Shown here: positions 9,440-17,633 of the stretch, in pieces | How the letters are laid out: each line of letters begins with the position of its first letter | How positions within the stretch are numbered: position 1 is the first letter of the stretch | Source of the DNA: Bacteroides fragilis | GTDB taxonomy: Bacteria > Bacteroidota > Bacteroidia > Bacteroidales > Bacteroidaceae | NCBI RefSeq assembly: GCF_019583405.1 | Contig: NZ_SZUU01000001.1 | Coordinates: forward strand, 62,001-126,000 | Direction: 5' to 3' | Length of the DNA stretch: 64,000 bases | The notes under the pieces: model-generated | The model's input: only the letters and a program-made list of their open reading frames with translations | What the model was told of the DNA's origin: nothing | Databases searched by the model: none | Program-made: the position numbers and the translations under genes

Positions 9440-10375
9440 ATGAAACAAGTATTAGAATGTTGTTTGCTTTCATTGAGTCTATTTCTCTTTTTCTCCTGCG
9501 GGAAGGAGGAAGAAGGACCTATCCCAACCGATAGACAAGTGCCTATCGGGGTCACGGAAGCTTCTTTGAGTACGAGAGTGTCCACACGCGGAGTCATCAG
9601 TACTGCTACTTATAAATTGGGTCTTTTCCGTACGAACGCTAACGGATATCCACCTCAGTATGATGCCCCCTATACTTACAGTGCGGCTGGTTGGACCGCA
9701 TTCACAGAGATACTGGTGGATCACCGTCCGGTGGGGCTGTACGCATATTATCCTTATCAGTCTGTATCATTTGTCGATAACACGACGACTGCGACTTTGG
9801 TTACCCAGATTTATGACGTAGCTAAAGATGTGTGTTACGGTACCGCTGCGGCTATTGATGGATCATCGGTGATAAATAATGATCATAAAGCAGTGCAATT
9901 TATTAATATGAAACATGCGTATGCCCGGTTGAAACTTACGTTTGTCCGAGGGACGAATGTGATGTCAGGCCGTAAATGTAAAATCGAAAACATAGTGTTG
10001 AAGAATAATTCAACCAATTTTTATCTTCAGCGGCAAGTCGATATAACTACCGGCGCGATTACCGGAGGGACTCCTGTGGTGGGGGGATATGTATACAATC
10101 CGAATGTAGAAATTGCATCCGGGAACCGGGTTTATGAATATTTACTTCCTCCGCAACCTTTGACCGATAGTAAATTGACCATTTCGGTAACGGTAGATGG
10201 TGAAGTCCGTACGGTTACGGTTACTGCGTTTGGCAGTGCATTGAATGCAGGAGGATACTATCATGTTACATTGACAATCAATGATGTGCAGATTGTTCCG
10301 AGTGCGAATGTAATCGACAATGGGTATGCGACGGATAATACTACCATTCAGAATAATACTCCAAGTGTGGTTTAA
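9440..10375 (+). CDS. Fimbrillin family lipoprotein, near copy of the gene at 5734
   Basis: 311 residues; lipobox FFSC with Cys20 and STRG with Arg50 (a second TR lies four residues before it). Sequence blocks are shared with the gene at 5734 over most of the length (FRTNA, MKHAYARLKLT, NNSTNFYLQR, GYVYNPNV, PPQPLTDSKLTI, LTINDVQI). It is the last fimbrillin in the array. The 74-base gap before it is wider than other gaps in the array and shows no clear promoter. The conserved stretch VDHRPVGLYAYYPYQ corresponds to the region where the first gene of the window is cut. Confidence 0.9.
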   Translation: MKQVLECCLLSLSLFLFFSCGKEEEGPIPTDRQVPIGVTEASLSTRVSTRGVISTATYKLGLFRTNANGYPPQYDAPYTYSAAGWTAFTEILVDHRPVGLYAYYPYQSVSFVDNTTTATLVTQIYDVAKDVCYGTAAAIDGSSVINNDHKAVQFINMKHAYARLKLTFVRGTNVMSGRKCKIENIVLKNNSTNFYLQRQVDITTGAITGGTPVVGGYVYNPNVEIASGNRVYEYLLPPQPLTDSKLTISVTVDGEVRTVTVTAFGSALNAGGYYHVTLTINDVQIVPSANVIDNGYATDNTTIQNNTPSVV

Positions 10376-10469
10376 AATGACTGATAATAAATGATGGGAG
10401 AGGCTCGCTAAGTGTGAGGTTTATACGGGCTATCCACACCTTTTAATAAATTGATTTTAGATAGATAAG

Positions 10470-11654
10470 ATGAAAAGAGAACTGAGCATGGTCTTGTGTC
10501 TGCTGTTGCTTCCGGGAATGGCAGGAGCGAAGGCCGGTGCCGACTCGCCGGAAAAAAAAACGGTGTCGGCAGTGAATAACAAACAAAAGGTACGACAGAA
10601 AATAACCCCGGTAGGTACTCGAAAGTCCACCTCGGTACGCCCTTTGTCCGTATGCGAGGTGAAGGTTGATCTGCCTACGGACAGCATGCTGCTCTCGTGG
10701 GTAGGCTTTTTGTCGCCTTCGGCTACGGAGGCACCGAAGGTTGAGGAGGTACGGCAGACAGTGCGTGGCAGCATCGTGCTGGATTACAGTCGTGGGCAGA
10801 AGACGAAGTATGATGAGCGTAACTTTGTAGAAGCTGTTTACAAACTTTTGGCTGTGACACGTCCGCTTAAAGAAACACCGGGTGTGAGTCTGGAAGGTAT
10901 TCGTTTGACAGGTTATACGGCTCCGGACGGTGACTATCGGGCAAACGAACGTCTGGGCTTACAACGCGCACTGGCATTGAAAGATTATATACGGCGGGAG
11001 AAAAGCTTCGGAACAGTGCCTTTTGAGGTGAACTGGATAGCGGAGGATTGGAAAGGACTGACCGATCTGATAGTTGGGTCGGAGATGGCATTCAAAGAGT
11101 CTGTACTCGACATTATCCGTACAGTGGATGTGGTGGACGGGCGCGAACGAATGCTGATGGATTTGGCGGGTGGGACTGCCTATCACTATTTGTCGTCAGC
11201 TTTCTTCGGGAAGTTACGTCGCATCGACTACGAGGTAAGCTACGTAGACAGAAGTTTGGCGGCACAGCCATTGATAGGCATGACAGAAGGGGTGTCGGTT
11301 GTTACTTCGGGCAAACCGGAAGCATTCTCGGTGGCGGACTTCTGCCGCTTGGCAGAAGCACATGCCGTAGGTTCGGCTGAATTCAATGACTTGATGGACT
11401 TGGCGGGACGTCTTTATCCGGACAGTCCGGTGGCGTGCATCAACGCTGCCGGAGTAGCCTTGTTGCGTCGCGATACGGAGCGTGCCCGGAGATATCTGCA
11501 ACGCTTTGCCACCCTGCCTGAAGCCGGGTGTAACATGGGTATTCTTTGTCTGCTTGAAGGTGACCGGGGAAAGGCGGAAGTTTACCTGAGCCTGGCACAG
11601 GCAGGAGGAAGCGTGTCGGCAGGGAGGGCACTGCGCTTCGTGCAAAGTAAGTAA
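10470..11654 (+). CDS. OmpA-like/TPR-like protein of the fimbrial cluster
   Basis: 394 residues with a cleavable signal peptide (hydrophobic residues 6-20, then AGA). From about residue 95 to 190 a region resembles OmpA C-terminal domains: a strand SIVLDYSRGQ, then LTGYTAPDGDYRANERLGLQRALALKDYI, the pattern by which OmpA-like domains bind peptidoglycan or by which pilus-associated OmpA-like proteins anchor. The last 120 residues are helical with TPR-like spacing (AGVALLRRDTERARRYLQRFA). Bacteroidales fimbrial operons often contain such DUF3868-type proteins; the exact family was not verifiable. From here the sequence is visibly more GC-rich than the fimbrillins, so this tail of the cluster may have a different history. 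Confidence 0.7.
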   Translation: MKRELSMVLCLLLLPGMAGAKAGADSPEKKTVSAVNNKQKVRQKITPVGTRKSTSVRPLSVCEVKVDLPTDSMLLSWVGFLSPSATEAPKVEEVRQTVRGSIVLDYSRGQKTKYDERNFVEAVYKLLAVTRPLKETPGVSLEGIRLTGYTAPDGDYRANERLGLQRALALKDYIRREKSFGTVPFEVNWIAEDWKGLTDLIVGSEMAFKESVLDIIRTVDVVDGRERMLMDLAGGTAYHYLSSAFFGKLRRIDYEVSYVDRSLAAQPLIGMTEGVSVVTSGKPEAFSVADFCRLAEAHAVGSAEFNDLMDLAGRLYPDSPVACINAAGVALLRRDTERARRYLQRFATLPEAGCNMGILCLLEGDRGKAEVYLSLAQAGGSVSAGRALRFVQSK

Positions 11655-11658
11655 AGGC

Positions 11659-11767
11659 TCACCACAGAATATACAGATTCACACGGAGTCGTTTTTTTCT
11701 CTTCGTGTGGTTTCGTTTAGTAAAGTATGAATAAAGAATCTATGAAAATCTGTGTAATCTGTGGTGA
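11659..11767. repeat. Dispersed stem-loop repeat, copy 1
   Basis: TCACCACAGAATATACAGATT at the left is nearly the reverse complement of the right end (AATCTGTGTAATCTGTGGTGA), with an inner CACACG/CGTGTG pair. It starts four bases after the stop of the gene at 10470 and runs into the open frame of the next gene. Confidence 0.75.
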
Positions 11768-11801
11768 AAAGAAAAATGGAAAACACAAACTGACGAAAGT
11801 T

Positions 11802-13775
11802 ATGGATATAGCGGAAATAGCAACAATGGCGTTTATCGCTTCGGGGATGACATACAATGCCGTGAAGTATTGGCGGGTGAACCGAAAAGTGCATCTCGCT
11901 CGTGAATGGCCGGTGAATCTGATTCTGAAGCGAATGGATTATTTGTCGGAAGAGTCTCGGAGAGCGGTCTTGTTGGTCTTTGACCGACGAGGATATCTGG
12001 TGCGCAAGTATCCTGAGGCGGATGTACTGAAACGGAGAAAAAGATGGCGGCTGCGTTGCACTGTACAGGAAGGAATGCTGAACTTCTGTGTGCTGTTTAC
12101 ACCCCATGCGCTCTGTCTGAGCGGAATACATCATCGTGATGATGTGTCCCGCCTGTTTGCCGGTCATGCCGGCATCTGTATTGCTGAAACGGGACTGCAG
12201 GAGATTATTCATGGCGCATCGTTGGAGTTGATAGTTGCCGGTACGGAAACAGACGAGGAAAATGAAAAGGTCGATTCTGCCACACTGAATGCATTGCTTC
12301 CGGCAGAAGTGATTACGGACGCAATGGCAAAGGATCTCCCGGTGGAGTTGAAGGGGTGTAGCGAACCATGGCATACGGGAAGCGTGCATTATGCAGAAGG
12401 TGAACCGGACAACTGGCTTGCCGTGCGCCGTGAGGGGGACCGGCTGTTGATGCAGTTTCGTACAAACTTTTCTGCCGTGGAACGGGAGGCAGCCATTGAG
12501 ATAGGGAACGATGAGAGAGTACATTTGCTCAAGGTGCGTCAGCAAGTGATGGGCATTCATCCCACGTTGACGGTCAGCCGCCGGCTCTACGTCAGTACCG
12601 GGCGGAAGAACGAGGCGGTGACACTAACCGTTATCCCTGACAACGAACAGGCATGCTGGTGCGTGAAGAGTGTTAACGCTAACGACGGTGGATGTTGGTA
12701 TTCGGTCTATCCGCCCGTAGGCCTGCAACAGAAAGGAAGCCAGAACTTGAAAGTGCACCTTGAAGCGAAACCTGCCAGTGTGCGTTCGCGCTCGCTGGTA
12801 CTGACACTCGAGACGGGGACATATCCTTTCAGCCAGACGACAGATCTGTTATTGATGCAGGGTGTCTGCTTTGATTATTATATAGAGTATCCGCCGGAAG
12901 ATCCTTGTGCACGACATAGCGGGGTGATAGAGATGCCACCGGGTTACAGGGAGGAGGTGAGGACATATAGTGTGTGTGTGGACAGTAACCAGTCGTGGCG
13001 TATCGTGAGCGATGAGGCGGCGGCCTGGGTGGAGGTGAGCGAACCTGAACTGTTGCAGGGACATTATGACGGACGGTTCACGGTGAAGGTACATTCTAAT
13101 GCAGGATACCGGGTACGTGGTGGATTTCCGGCAGCGCGTCACACGGTGCTCTCGTTGGTGAATGATACGGGCGTGGTACGCGATATCCTTATTTATCAAG
13201 GTGGATACGTACGTATTCGGGGTAAATATTGGCTGGACCGTAATCTGGCGGCAGGCGGGAAATTAGCACAGGTAGCCATCCCGTTGGGGTTGGAAGTGGA
13301 TACCACACTTAATCAGGGTACGTATTTTCAGTTTGGCTGTCCTACCGATCGATGGGATGAGAATTTTATGCCCTGTCGCGGCAGTTGGTACGATGGCACG
13401 GCAGAGAGTCCTGCACGGATTAATGAGTTGGACCCTTCACCTGAGGGGTGGAGGCTACCATCGCGTATTGAAATGGAGGCACTGATGAACAGTCCCGCTG
13501 CTCCGATGGAGCTTCAACGGGAGGAGGACCGGACGAATATCTGCCTTCTAAGTGACGACGGAGTACCAGTATACCTGCCGCTGTGCGGACACCGGAGCCA
13601 TATCAACGGCTGCCGGATTGTGGTTCCGCACGGTCATCGTTACTGGACGGGGAGTAGTCAAAGTCCGGTATATGGCTATTCGCTTTGCGTAGAACCCAGC
13701 CGGCAGATGTACTTGATGCACGATATGAAGAAGTATGGGTTTCCGGTGAGAAGCATTTTCAATGATGAACGATGA
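11802..13775 (+). CDS. BACON-like / FISUMP-like domain protein
   Basis: The frame opens at 11727, but the first 24 codons lie in a dispersed stem-loop repeat (11659-11767) and its border; Met26 at 11802 is a more likely start. The product has about 657 residues and no convincing signal peptide. Two or three BACON-type Ig-like modules are visible (WLAVRREGDRLLMQF...HLLKVRQQ near residues 220-265, another around 410-475), recognised by a WL/WV start and a final VRQ/YQGG strand. A C-terminal FISUMP-like domain follows (KYWLDRNLAAG, PEGWRLPSRIEMEALM, HRYWTGSSQ). Such proteins accompany fimbrial clusters as surface or tip proteins. Function not established. Confidence 0.62.
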   Translation: MDIAEIATMAFIASGMTYNAVKYWRVNRKVHLAREWPVNLILKRMDYLSEESRRAVLLVFDRRGYLVRKYPEADVLKRRKRWRLRCTVQEGMLNFCVLFTPHALCLSGIHHRDDVSRLFAGHAGICIAETGLQEIIHGASLELIVAGTETDEENEKVDSATLNALLPAEVITDAMAKDLPVELKGCSEPWHTGSVHYAEGEPDNWLAVRREGDRLLMQFRTNFSAVEREAAIEIGNDERVHLLKVRQQVMGIHPTLTVSRRLYVSTGRKNEAVTLTVIPDNEQACWCVKSVNANDGGCWYSVYPPVGLQQKGSQNLKVHLEAKPASVRSRSLVLTLETGTYPFSQTTDLLLMQGVCFDYYIEYPPEDPCARHSGVIEMPPGYREEVRTYSVCVDSNQSWRIVSDEAAAWVEVSEPELLQGHYDGRFTVKVHSNAGYRVRGGFPAARHTVLSLVNDTGVVRDILIYQGGYVRIRGKYWLDRNLAAGGKLAQVAIPLGLEVDTTLNQGTYFQFGCPTDRWDENFMPCRGSWYDGTAESPARINELDPSPEGWRLPSRIEMEALMNSPAAPMELQREEDRTNICLLSDDGVPVYLPLCGHRSHINGCRIVVPHGHRYWTGSSQSPVYGYSLCVEPSRQMYLMHDMKKYGFPVRSIFNDER

Positions 13776-13801
13776 ATGATTAATGATAAACTTTGAAGAG
13801 T

Positions 13802-14167
13802 ATGATAGAAATAAGGAAGATTGAAGAGATACGGAGGGGCGTGGATATTCCGGAGATTACAGCGATATATGATCCGCTGAGCGGGAAGAGAGACGGAACG
13901 ATCACACCGATGGCACCGGTGGTGGTTTTGGGATCTAATTTCAGTCGCTATCAGGAGGATTGCAGATTGTGCCTGGTGGCGCAGAAGAAACCGGTGGAGG
14001 TGATCGAAATCAAACTTGTGTATACATATTCGGATAAGAAGGTGATTGTGGCCATCCCGGAACTAAAGCCGGGGAAGTATCGGCCTGCGGTGCGGCTGAA
14101 GGAGGGCAAAGGAGAGGTGTATGTGCTGCCTGCGCTGTGGATGGTGAGGGGAAGATGGAAAAAATGA
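13802..14167 (+). CDS. Small Ig-like (DUF4469-like) protein
   Basis: About 121 residues from ATG 13802; a TTG nine bases upstream is possible but less likely. The sequence resembles the C-terminal Ig-like part (DUF4469-like) that Bacteroidales often attach to HU-type DNA-binding domains: ITAIYDPLSGKRDGTITPMAPVVVLGSNF, then CRLCLV and a strand-rich end LKPGKYRPAVRLKEGKGEVYVLPALWMV. Here the HU domain is absent, so only the fold-like module remains. No signal peptide. It sits 26 bases after the BACON/FISUMP gene and just before the thioredoxin-fold gene, probably on the same transcript. Role unknown. Confidence 0.55.
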   Translation: MIEIRKIEEIRRGVDIPEITAIYDPLSGKRDGTITPMAPVVVLGSNFSRYQEDCRLCLVAQKKPVEVIEIKLVYTYSDKKVIVAIPELKPGKYRPAVRLKEGKGEVYVLPALWMVRGRWKK

Positions 14168-14188
14168 AGAACGATAAACATAAGCAAA

Positions 14189-15196
14189 ATGAATATAAGG
14201 AAGAATCTGGCGGCGTTTGTCTCGACGGTGGTGCTGATGGCGCTGGTGGTGGTTTGTCTTGGCGTGGTGTTGGTGAAAGCTTGCTCGGAGACGGAAGAAC
14301 AGGAAGAGGCGAGAATAGAGTCTGTAATCGGATCTGCGGTGAAGGACTCAGTGCATACGATACATTACACGCGACCGGAGATACCGCAGATGATGACTGA
14401 GCCGGCGGATCGGGCGGCTTATTACGTGAAGCATTATTGGGACAGCTACCTGACGGGTGACACGACATGGGTGAACAGCGAGGATACGGAGCAACTATAT
14501 GTCGACTTCATCGATGCGCTGAAGTATGCTGCGCCGGAGGCGAGTTTGGGAGCGTTGCATGCCATGATGGTGAGGATGGAGGCCGATAGCACAGCGTACC
14601 GGCGTTTCTGCTTGCTGGGTGAGAAGTACCTCTATGAGCCGAACTCGCCGATGCGCAATGAAGATTATTACATTGCTGTGCTGAAGCAGATGGTGGGGTC
14701 CGGACAATTGACCGAGTTAGAGAAAGCTCGCCCGGCGGACCGATTGAAACAGGCGCACAAAAACCGTCCGGGGATGAAGGCGGCGGACTTTGCATACGTT
14801 ACCCCGAAGGGCAAGGGCGGGCGGATGAGTGGATTGAAGGCGGAGTATACATTACTATTCTTCTATGATCCGGACTGTTCGAACTGTCAGGAGTATGAGA
14901 AGCTCCTCGCAGAGATGCCCGCTTTTGTGGAAATGGTAAAGCAGGGTACGCTGTGCGTGCTGGCTGTTTATCCGGACGAGAACGAGGAAGAGTGGCTGGT
15001 TGGGGCATCGCACATGCCGCAAGGATGGATTGTGGGCTGGAACAAGGTGGGGGATATTCGTAATCGGCAGCTCTATGATATTCGTGCCACACCGAGCCTT
15101 TATCTGCTGGATCATCGGAAGCGGGTGATTCTGAAAGATGCATCGATGGACCAGTTGGTCGGTTATCTGGCAACACGGGACGAAAAGAAGAAATAA
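14189..15196 (+). CDS. DUF5106-like thioredoxin-fold protein
   Basis: 335 residues. The N-terminal hydrophobic segment (residues 9-31) ends at LVKAC (Cys32), a weak lipobox or membrane anchor; the protein then lies in the periplasm. Residues 45-190 are helical and resemble the DUF5106 module that precedes thioredoxin domains in Bacteroidales. The thioredoxin part begins at GMKAADFAYVTPKG and contains LLFFYDPDCSNCQEYE with the CxxC pair Cys230/Cys233, and a cis-proline candidate in RATPSLYLLD. A thiol-disulfide exchange role outside the cytoplasm is expected. It ends the fimbrial cluster and is followed by a strong stem-loop. Whether it serves the pilus proteins, most of which have few cysteines, is unclear. 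Confidence 0.78.
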   Translation: MNIRKNLAAFVSTVVLMALVVVCLGVVLVKACSETEEQEEARIESVIGSAVKDSVHTIHYTRPEIPQMMTEPADRAAYYVKHYWDSYLTGDTTWVNSEDTEQLYVDFIDALKYAAPEASLGALHAMMVRMEADSTAYRRFCLLGEKYLYEPNSPMRNEDYYIAVLKQMVGSGQLTELEKARPADRLKQAHKNRPGMKAADFAYVTPKGKGGRMSGLKAEYTLLFFYDPDCSNCQEYEKLLAEMPAFVEMVKQGTLCVLAVYPDENEEEWLVGASHMPQGWIVGWNKVGDIRNRQLYDIRATPSLYLLDHRKRVILKDASMDQLVGYLATRDEKKK

Positions 15197-15217
15197 GGAT
15201 ATTGAAAATTTGTCTGA

Positions 15218-15309
15218 CCCCGGTTACCTCTTCCTATAGGGGCATGTACAACAGTGGTTGTCGTTTATTCTTGTTAGGAACTAATTGGAGGAGGTACCGG
15301 GGTTTTATT
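15218..15309 (+). terminator. Long stem-loop after the fimbrial cluster
   Basis: The left arm at 15218-15234 (CCCCGGTTACCTCTTCC) pairs with the right arm at 15287-15302 (GGAGGAGGTACCGGGG), leaving unpaired T's in the left arm, across a loop of about 52 bases; TTTTATT follows. It starts 21 bases after the thioredoxin-fold stop. A terminator is the simplest reading; the loop is larger than usual. Confidence 0.5.
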
Positions 15310-15310
15310 C

Positions 15311-15382
15311 ATCACAGAGGACAAAGTGTTCACAGAGTTAGAATTAAATTTACTCCGTGTCCTCTGTGATCTCTGTGGTGAA
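15311..15382. repeat. Dispersed stem-loop repeat, copy 2
   Basis: Imperfect inverted repeat: ATCACAGAGGACA near the left end matches the complement of TGTCCTCTGTGAT, and the right end reads CTCTGTGGTGA. It lies between the converging ends of the thioredoxin-fold gene and tex. Related copies are at 11659, 19564, 44148, 45411 and 47263. Confidence 0.75.
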
Positions 15383-15399
15383 ATCTTTATTTGAAGCCA

Positions 15400-17523
15400 T
15401 TATTCGATATTCATCGTCAACTGTATCCGTTTCCGCTCGAAGTCAATGCTCAGTACTTTCACCGTGACATGTTGATGGATGGAGACCACTTCGGTGGGAT
15501 CGGTGATGAATCGGTCGGCAAGCTGGGAGAGATGGACAAGCCCGTTTTCCTTGATACCTATGTCCACGAAAGCGCCGAAATTGGTGATATTGCTGACGAT
15601 ACCGGGAAGCACCATGCCTTCGCGGAGGTCATTGATGGTGCGGACATTCCGGTCGAATTCAAAAACCTGTATTGTGTCACGCGGGTCACGTCCCGGTTTA
15701 TCGAGCTCTTGGAGAATATCTTTCAGAGTGGGGAGCCCTACGGTGGGGGTGATATACTTTTCTATTTCGATACGGTTGCGCAGGGCTTTGTCGGCAATTA
15801 ATTGGGGTACGGTACATGATAGATCCTTTGCCATCTGATTGACAATACCATAACTTTCGGGGTGTACCGCAGTGTTGTCCAGTGGGTTCTCGCCACCGGC
15901 GATGCGAAGAAATCCTGCACACTGTTCAAAGGCTTTGGCTCCCATCCGGGGTACTTTCATCAGCTCTTTGCGAGAAGAGAAAGCGCCGTTGGCGGCACGG
16001 TAGGAGACGATGTTTTGTGCCAGTTGCGGACCCAGTCCGGAGATGTAAGTGAGCAGATGGCTACTGGCGGTATTGAGGTTGACACCTACCTGGTTGACAC
16101 AGTTCTCCACAGTCTGGTCGAGCGATTTCTTTAGTTTCGTCTGGTCTACGTCGTGTTGGTACTGACCTACACCGATGGATTTGGGATCGATTTTGACCAA
16201 TTCTGCCAACGGGTCCATCAGGCGGCGGGCAATGGATACGGCGCCGCGGACGGTGACATCATAATCGGGGAACTCGTCGCGGGCTATCTTGGAAGCGGAG
16301 TAGATGGAAGCACCCTGCTCGCTGACAACAAATACCTGTACGGGGCGGTCGAACTGCTGGTGGGTGACAAAGGCTTCTGTCTCACGGCTGGCAGTCCCAT
16401 TGCCGATGGCGATAGCTTCTATCTTGTAGGCTTCTATCATTTTCCGGAGTTTGGATGCGGCTTCGGCTTTTTTGTCTACCGGGGGATGCGGGTAGATATT
16501 TTCGTTGTGTACCAGATTACCTTGCGCATCGAGGCAGACCACTTTGCAGCCGGTACGGAATCCGGGGTCGATACCCATGACACGCTTTTGTCCCAAGGGT
16601 GGAGCAAGAAGCAGTTGGCGCAGGTTTTCGGCAAAGACACGGATGGCCTCATCGTCTGCCCGCTCTTTGCTGATACCGGCAAACTCGGTTTCTATAGAAG
16701 GTTTCAGCAGGCGGCGGTAGGCATCCTGCACGGCTTCGGATACATGGCGTCCGCATTCGTTGGCGTTGCGGACAAACTGACGTTCAAGCCGTTCGAGGCA
16801 TTCATCGTCATCGGGAGTAATGCTGACCTTCAGTAGTCCTTCGGCTTCGGCACGGCGGATGGCAAGCAGGCGATGTGAAGTACAGCGTTTCAAGAGAGAA
16901 GAGAAGTCGAAATAGTCGCGGTATTTGGCAGCCTCTTCGTCTTTTCCCTTTACTACTTTGGCGGTGATAACTGCCTGGCGGGCAAAGAGGTTACGCACGG
17001 TATTGCGGGCACGTTCGTCTTCGCTAACCTGCTCGGCAATGATGTCGCGGGCGCCTTTCAGGGCATCATCGGCATCTTTGACATCGCCTTTCACGAAGGC
17101 GGAAACCCGGGTATTGAGGTTGTTCTCCCGCTGCATCATTATCAGTAGGGCAAGGGGTTCGAGCCCCTTCTGACGGGCAGCTTCCGCACGGGTCTTGCGT
17201 TTAGGCTTGTAGGGCAGATAGATGTCTTCAAGGGCGGTGGCATCCCAGGTCGCATCGATGCGTTGCTGTAATTCGGGTGTCAGTTTGCCCTGTTCGCCGA
17301 TGGTGCCAAGAATGGTTTCTTTACGCTTGGCGAGATCGGAGAGTTTATCATACTGTGTTTTGATGGCTTCTATCTGCACTTCGTCCAGTCCGCCGGTGAT
17401 TTCCTTACGGTAGCGGCTGATGAAAGGGATTGTAGCCCCCTCGGTCAATAACCTGAGGGTATTGCTGATTTGCTTTTCCGGCAGGTTGAGTGCTGCCGAA
17501 ATCATTTTGTGAAAGATTTCCAT
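15400..17523 (-). CDS. tex: Tex family transcription accessory RNA-binding protein
   Basis: 707 residues, the usual length for the family. Order of parts: helical N-terminal region (residues 1-190), a second helical block, a YqgF/RNase H-like domain starting at VMGIDPGFRTGCK near residue 320, helix-hairpin-helix repeats (ISGLGPQLAQNIVSYR, MKVPRMGAKAFEQCAGFLRI) and a C-terminal S1 domain from about residue 635 (GMVLPGIVSNITNFGAFVDIG, NGLVHLSQLADRFI). Tex binds nucleic acid in the cytoplasm and affects transcription. The ATG lies close to a TACATTTG box on the same strand. It stands alone, converging on the fimbrial cluster and divergent from the histidine kinase. Several long frames on the opposite strand are shadows of it. 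Confidence 0.96.
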   Translation of the reverse strand: MEIFHKMISAALNLPEKQISNTLRLLTEGATIPFISRYRKEITGGLDEVQIEAIKTQYDKLSDLAKRKETILGTIGEQGKLTPELQQRIDATWDATALEDIYLPYKPKRKTRAEAARQKGLEPLALLIMMQRENNLNTRVSAFVKGDVKDADDALKGARDIIAEQVSEDERARNTVRNLFARQAVITAKVVKGKDEEAAKYRDYFDFSSLLKRCTSHRLLAIRRAEAEGLLKVSITPDDDECLERLERQFVRNANECGRHVSEAVQDAYRRLLKPSIETEFAGISKERADDEAIRVFAENLRQLLLAPPLGQKRVMGIDPGFRTGCKVVCLDAQGNLVHNENIYPHPPVDKKAEAASKLRKMIEAYKIEAIAIGNGTASRETEAFVTHQQFDRPVQVFVVSEQGASIYSASKIARDEFPDYDVTVRGAVSIARRLMDPLAELVKIDPKSIGVGQYQHDVDQTKLKKSLDQTVENCVNQVGVNLNTASSHLLTYISGLGPQLAQNIVSYRAANGAFSSRKELMKVPRMGAKAFEQCAGFLRIAGGENPLDNTAVHPESYGIVNQMAKDLSCTVPQLIADKALRNRIEIEKYITPTVGLPTLKDILQELDKPGRDPRDTIQVFEFDRNVRTINDLREGMVLPGIVSNITNFGAFVDIGIKENGLVHLSQLADRFITDPTEVVSIHQHVTVKVLSIDFERKRIQLTMNIE

Positions 17524-17548
17524 AAACTATTTTTAGGACATTGAGCGA

Positions 17549-17556
17549 CAAATGTA
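17549..17556 (-). promoter_or_regulatory. -7 box of the tex promoter
   Basis: On the minus strand this reads TACATTTG, matching the Bacteroidetes -7 consensus TAnnTTTG, 26 bases before the tex ATG. No clean TTTG is seen at the -33 distance. Confidence 0.5.
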
Positions 17557-17589
17557 CGCAATAAATCTACTATAACCATCAACTTTTAG

Positions 17590-17597
17590 TATCTTTG
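17590..17597 (+). promoter_or_regulatory. -7 box of the histidine kinase promoter
   Basis: TATCTTTG fits TAnnTTTG and lies 37 bases before the kinase ATG. The -33 element is not recognisable. It is divergent from the tex box about 35 bases away. Confidence 0.45.
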
Positions 17598-17633
17598 CAG
17601 GCATAAAAAACGGATACACACACTCTAAAACAG

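Noticed and set aside
11679..12560. 293-residue minus-strand frame
   Set aside because: Overlaps the BACON/FISUMP-like gene and starts inside the dispersed repeat; composition is that of a shadow frame.
15391..16836. Long plus-strand frames opposite tex
   Set aside because: Antisense shadows; tex on the minus strand has full domain structure.
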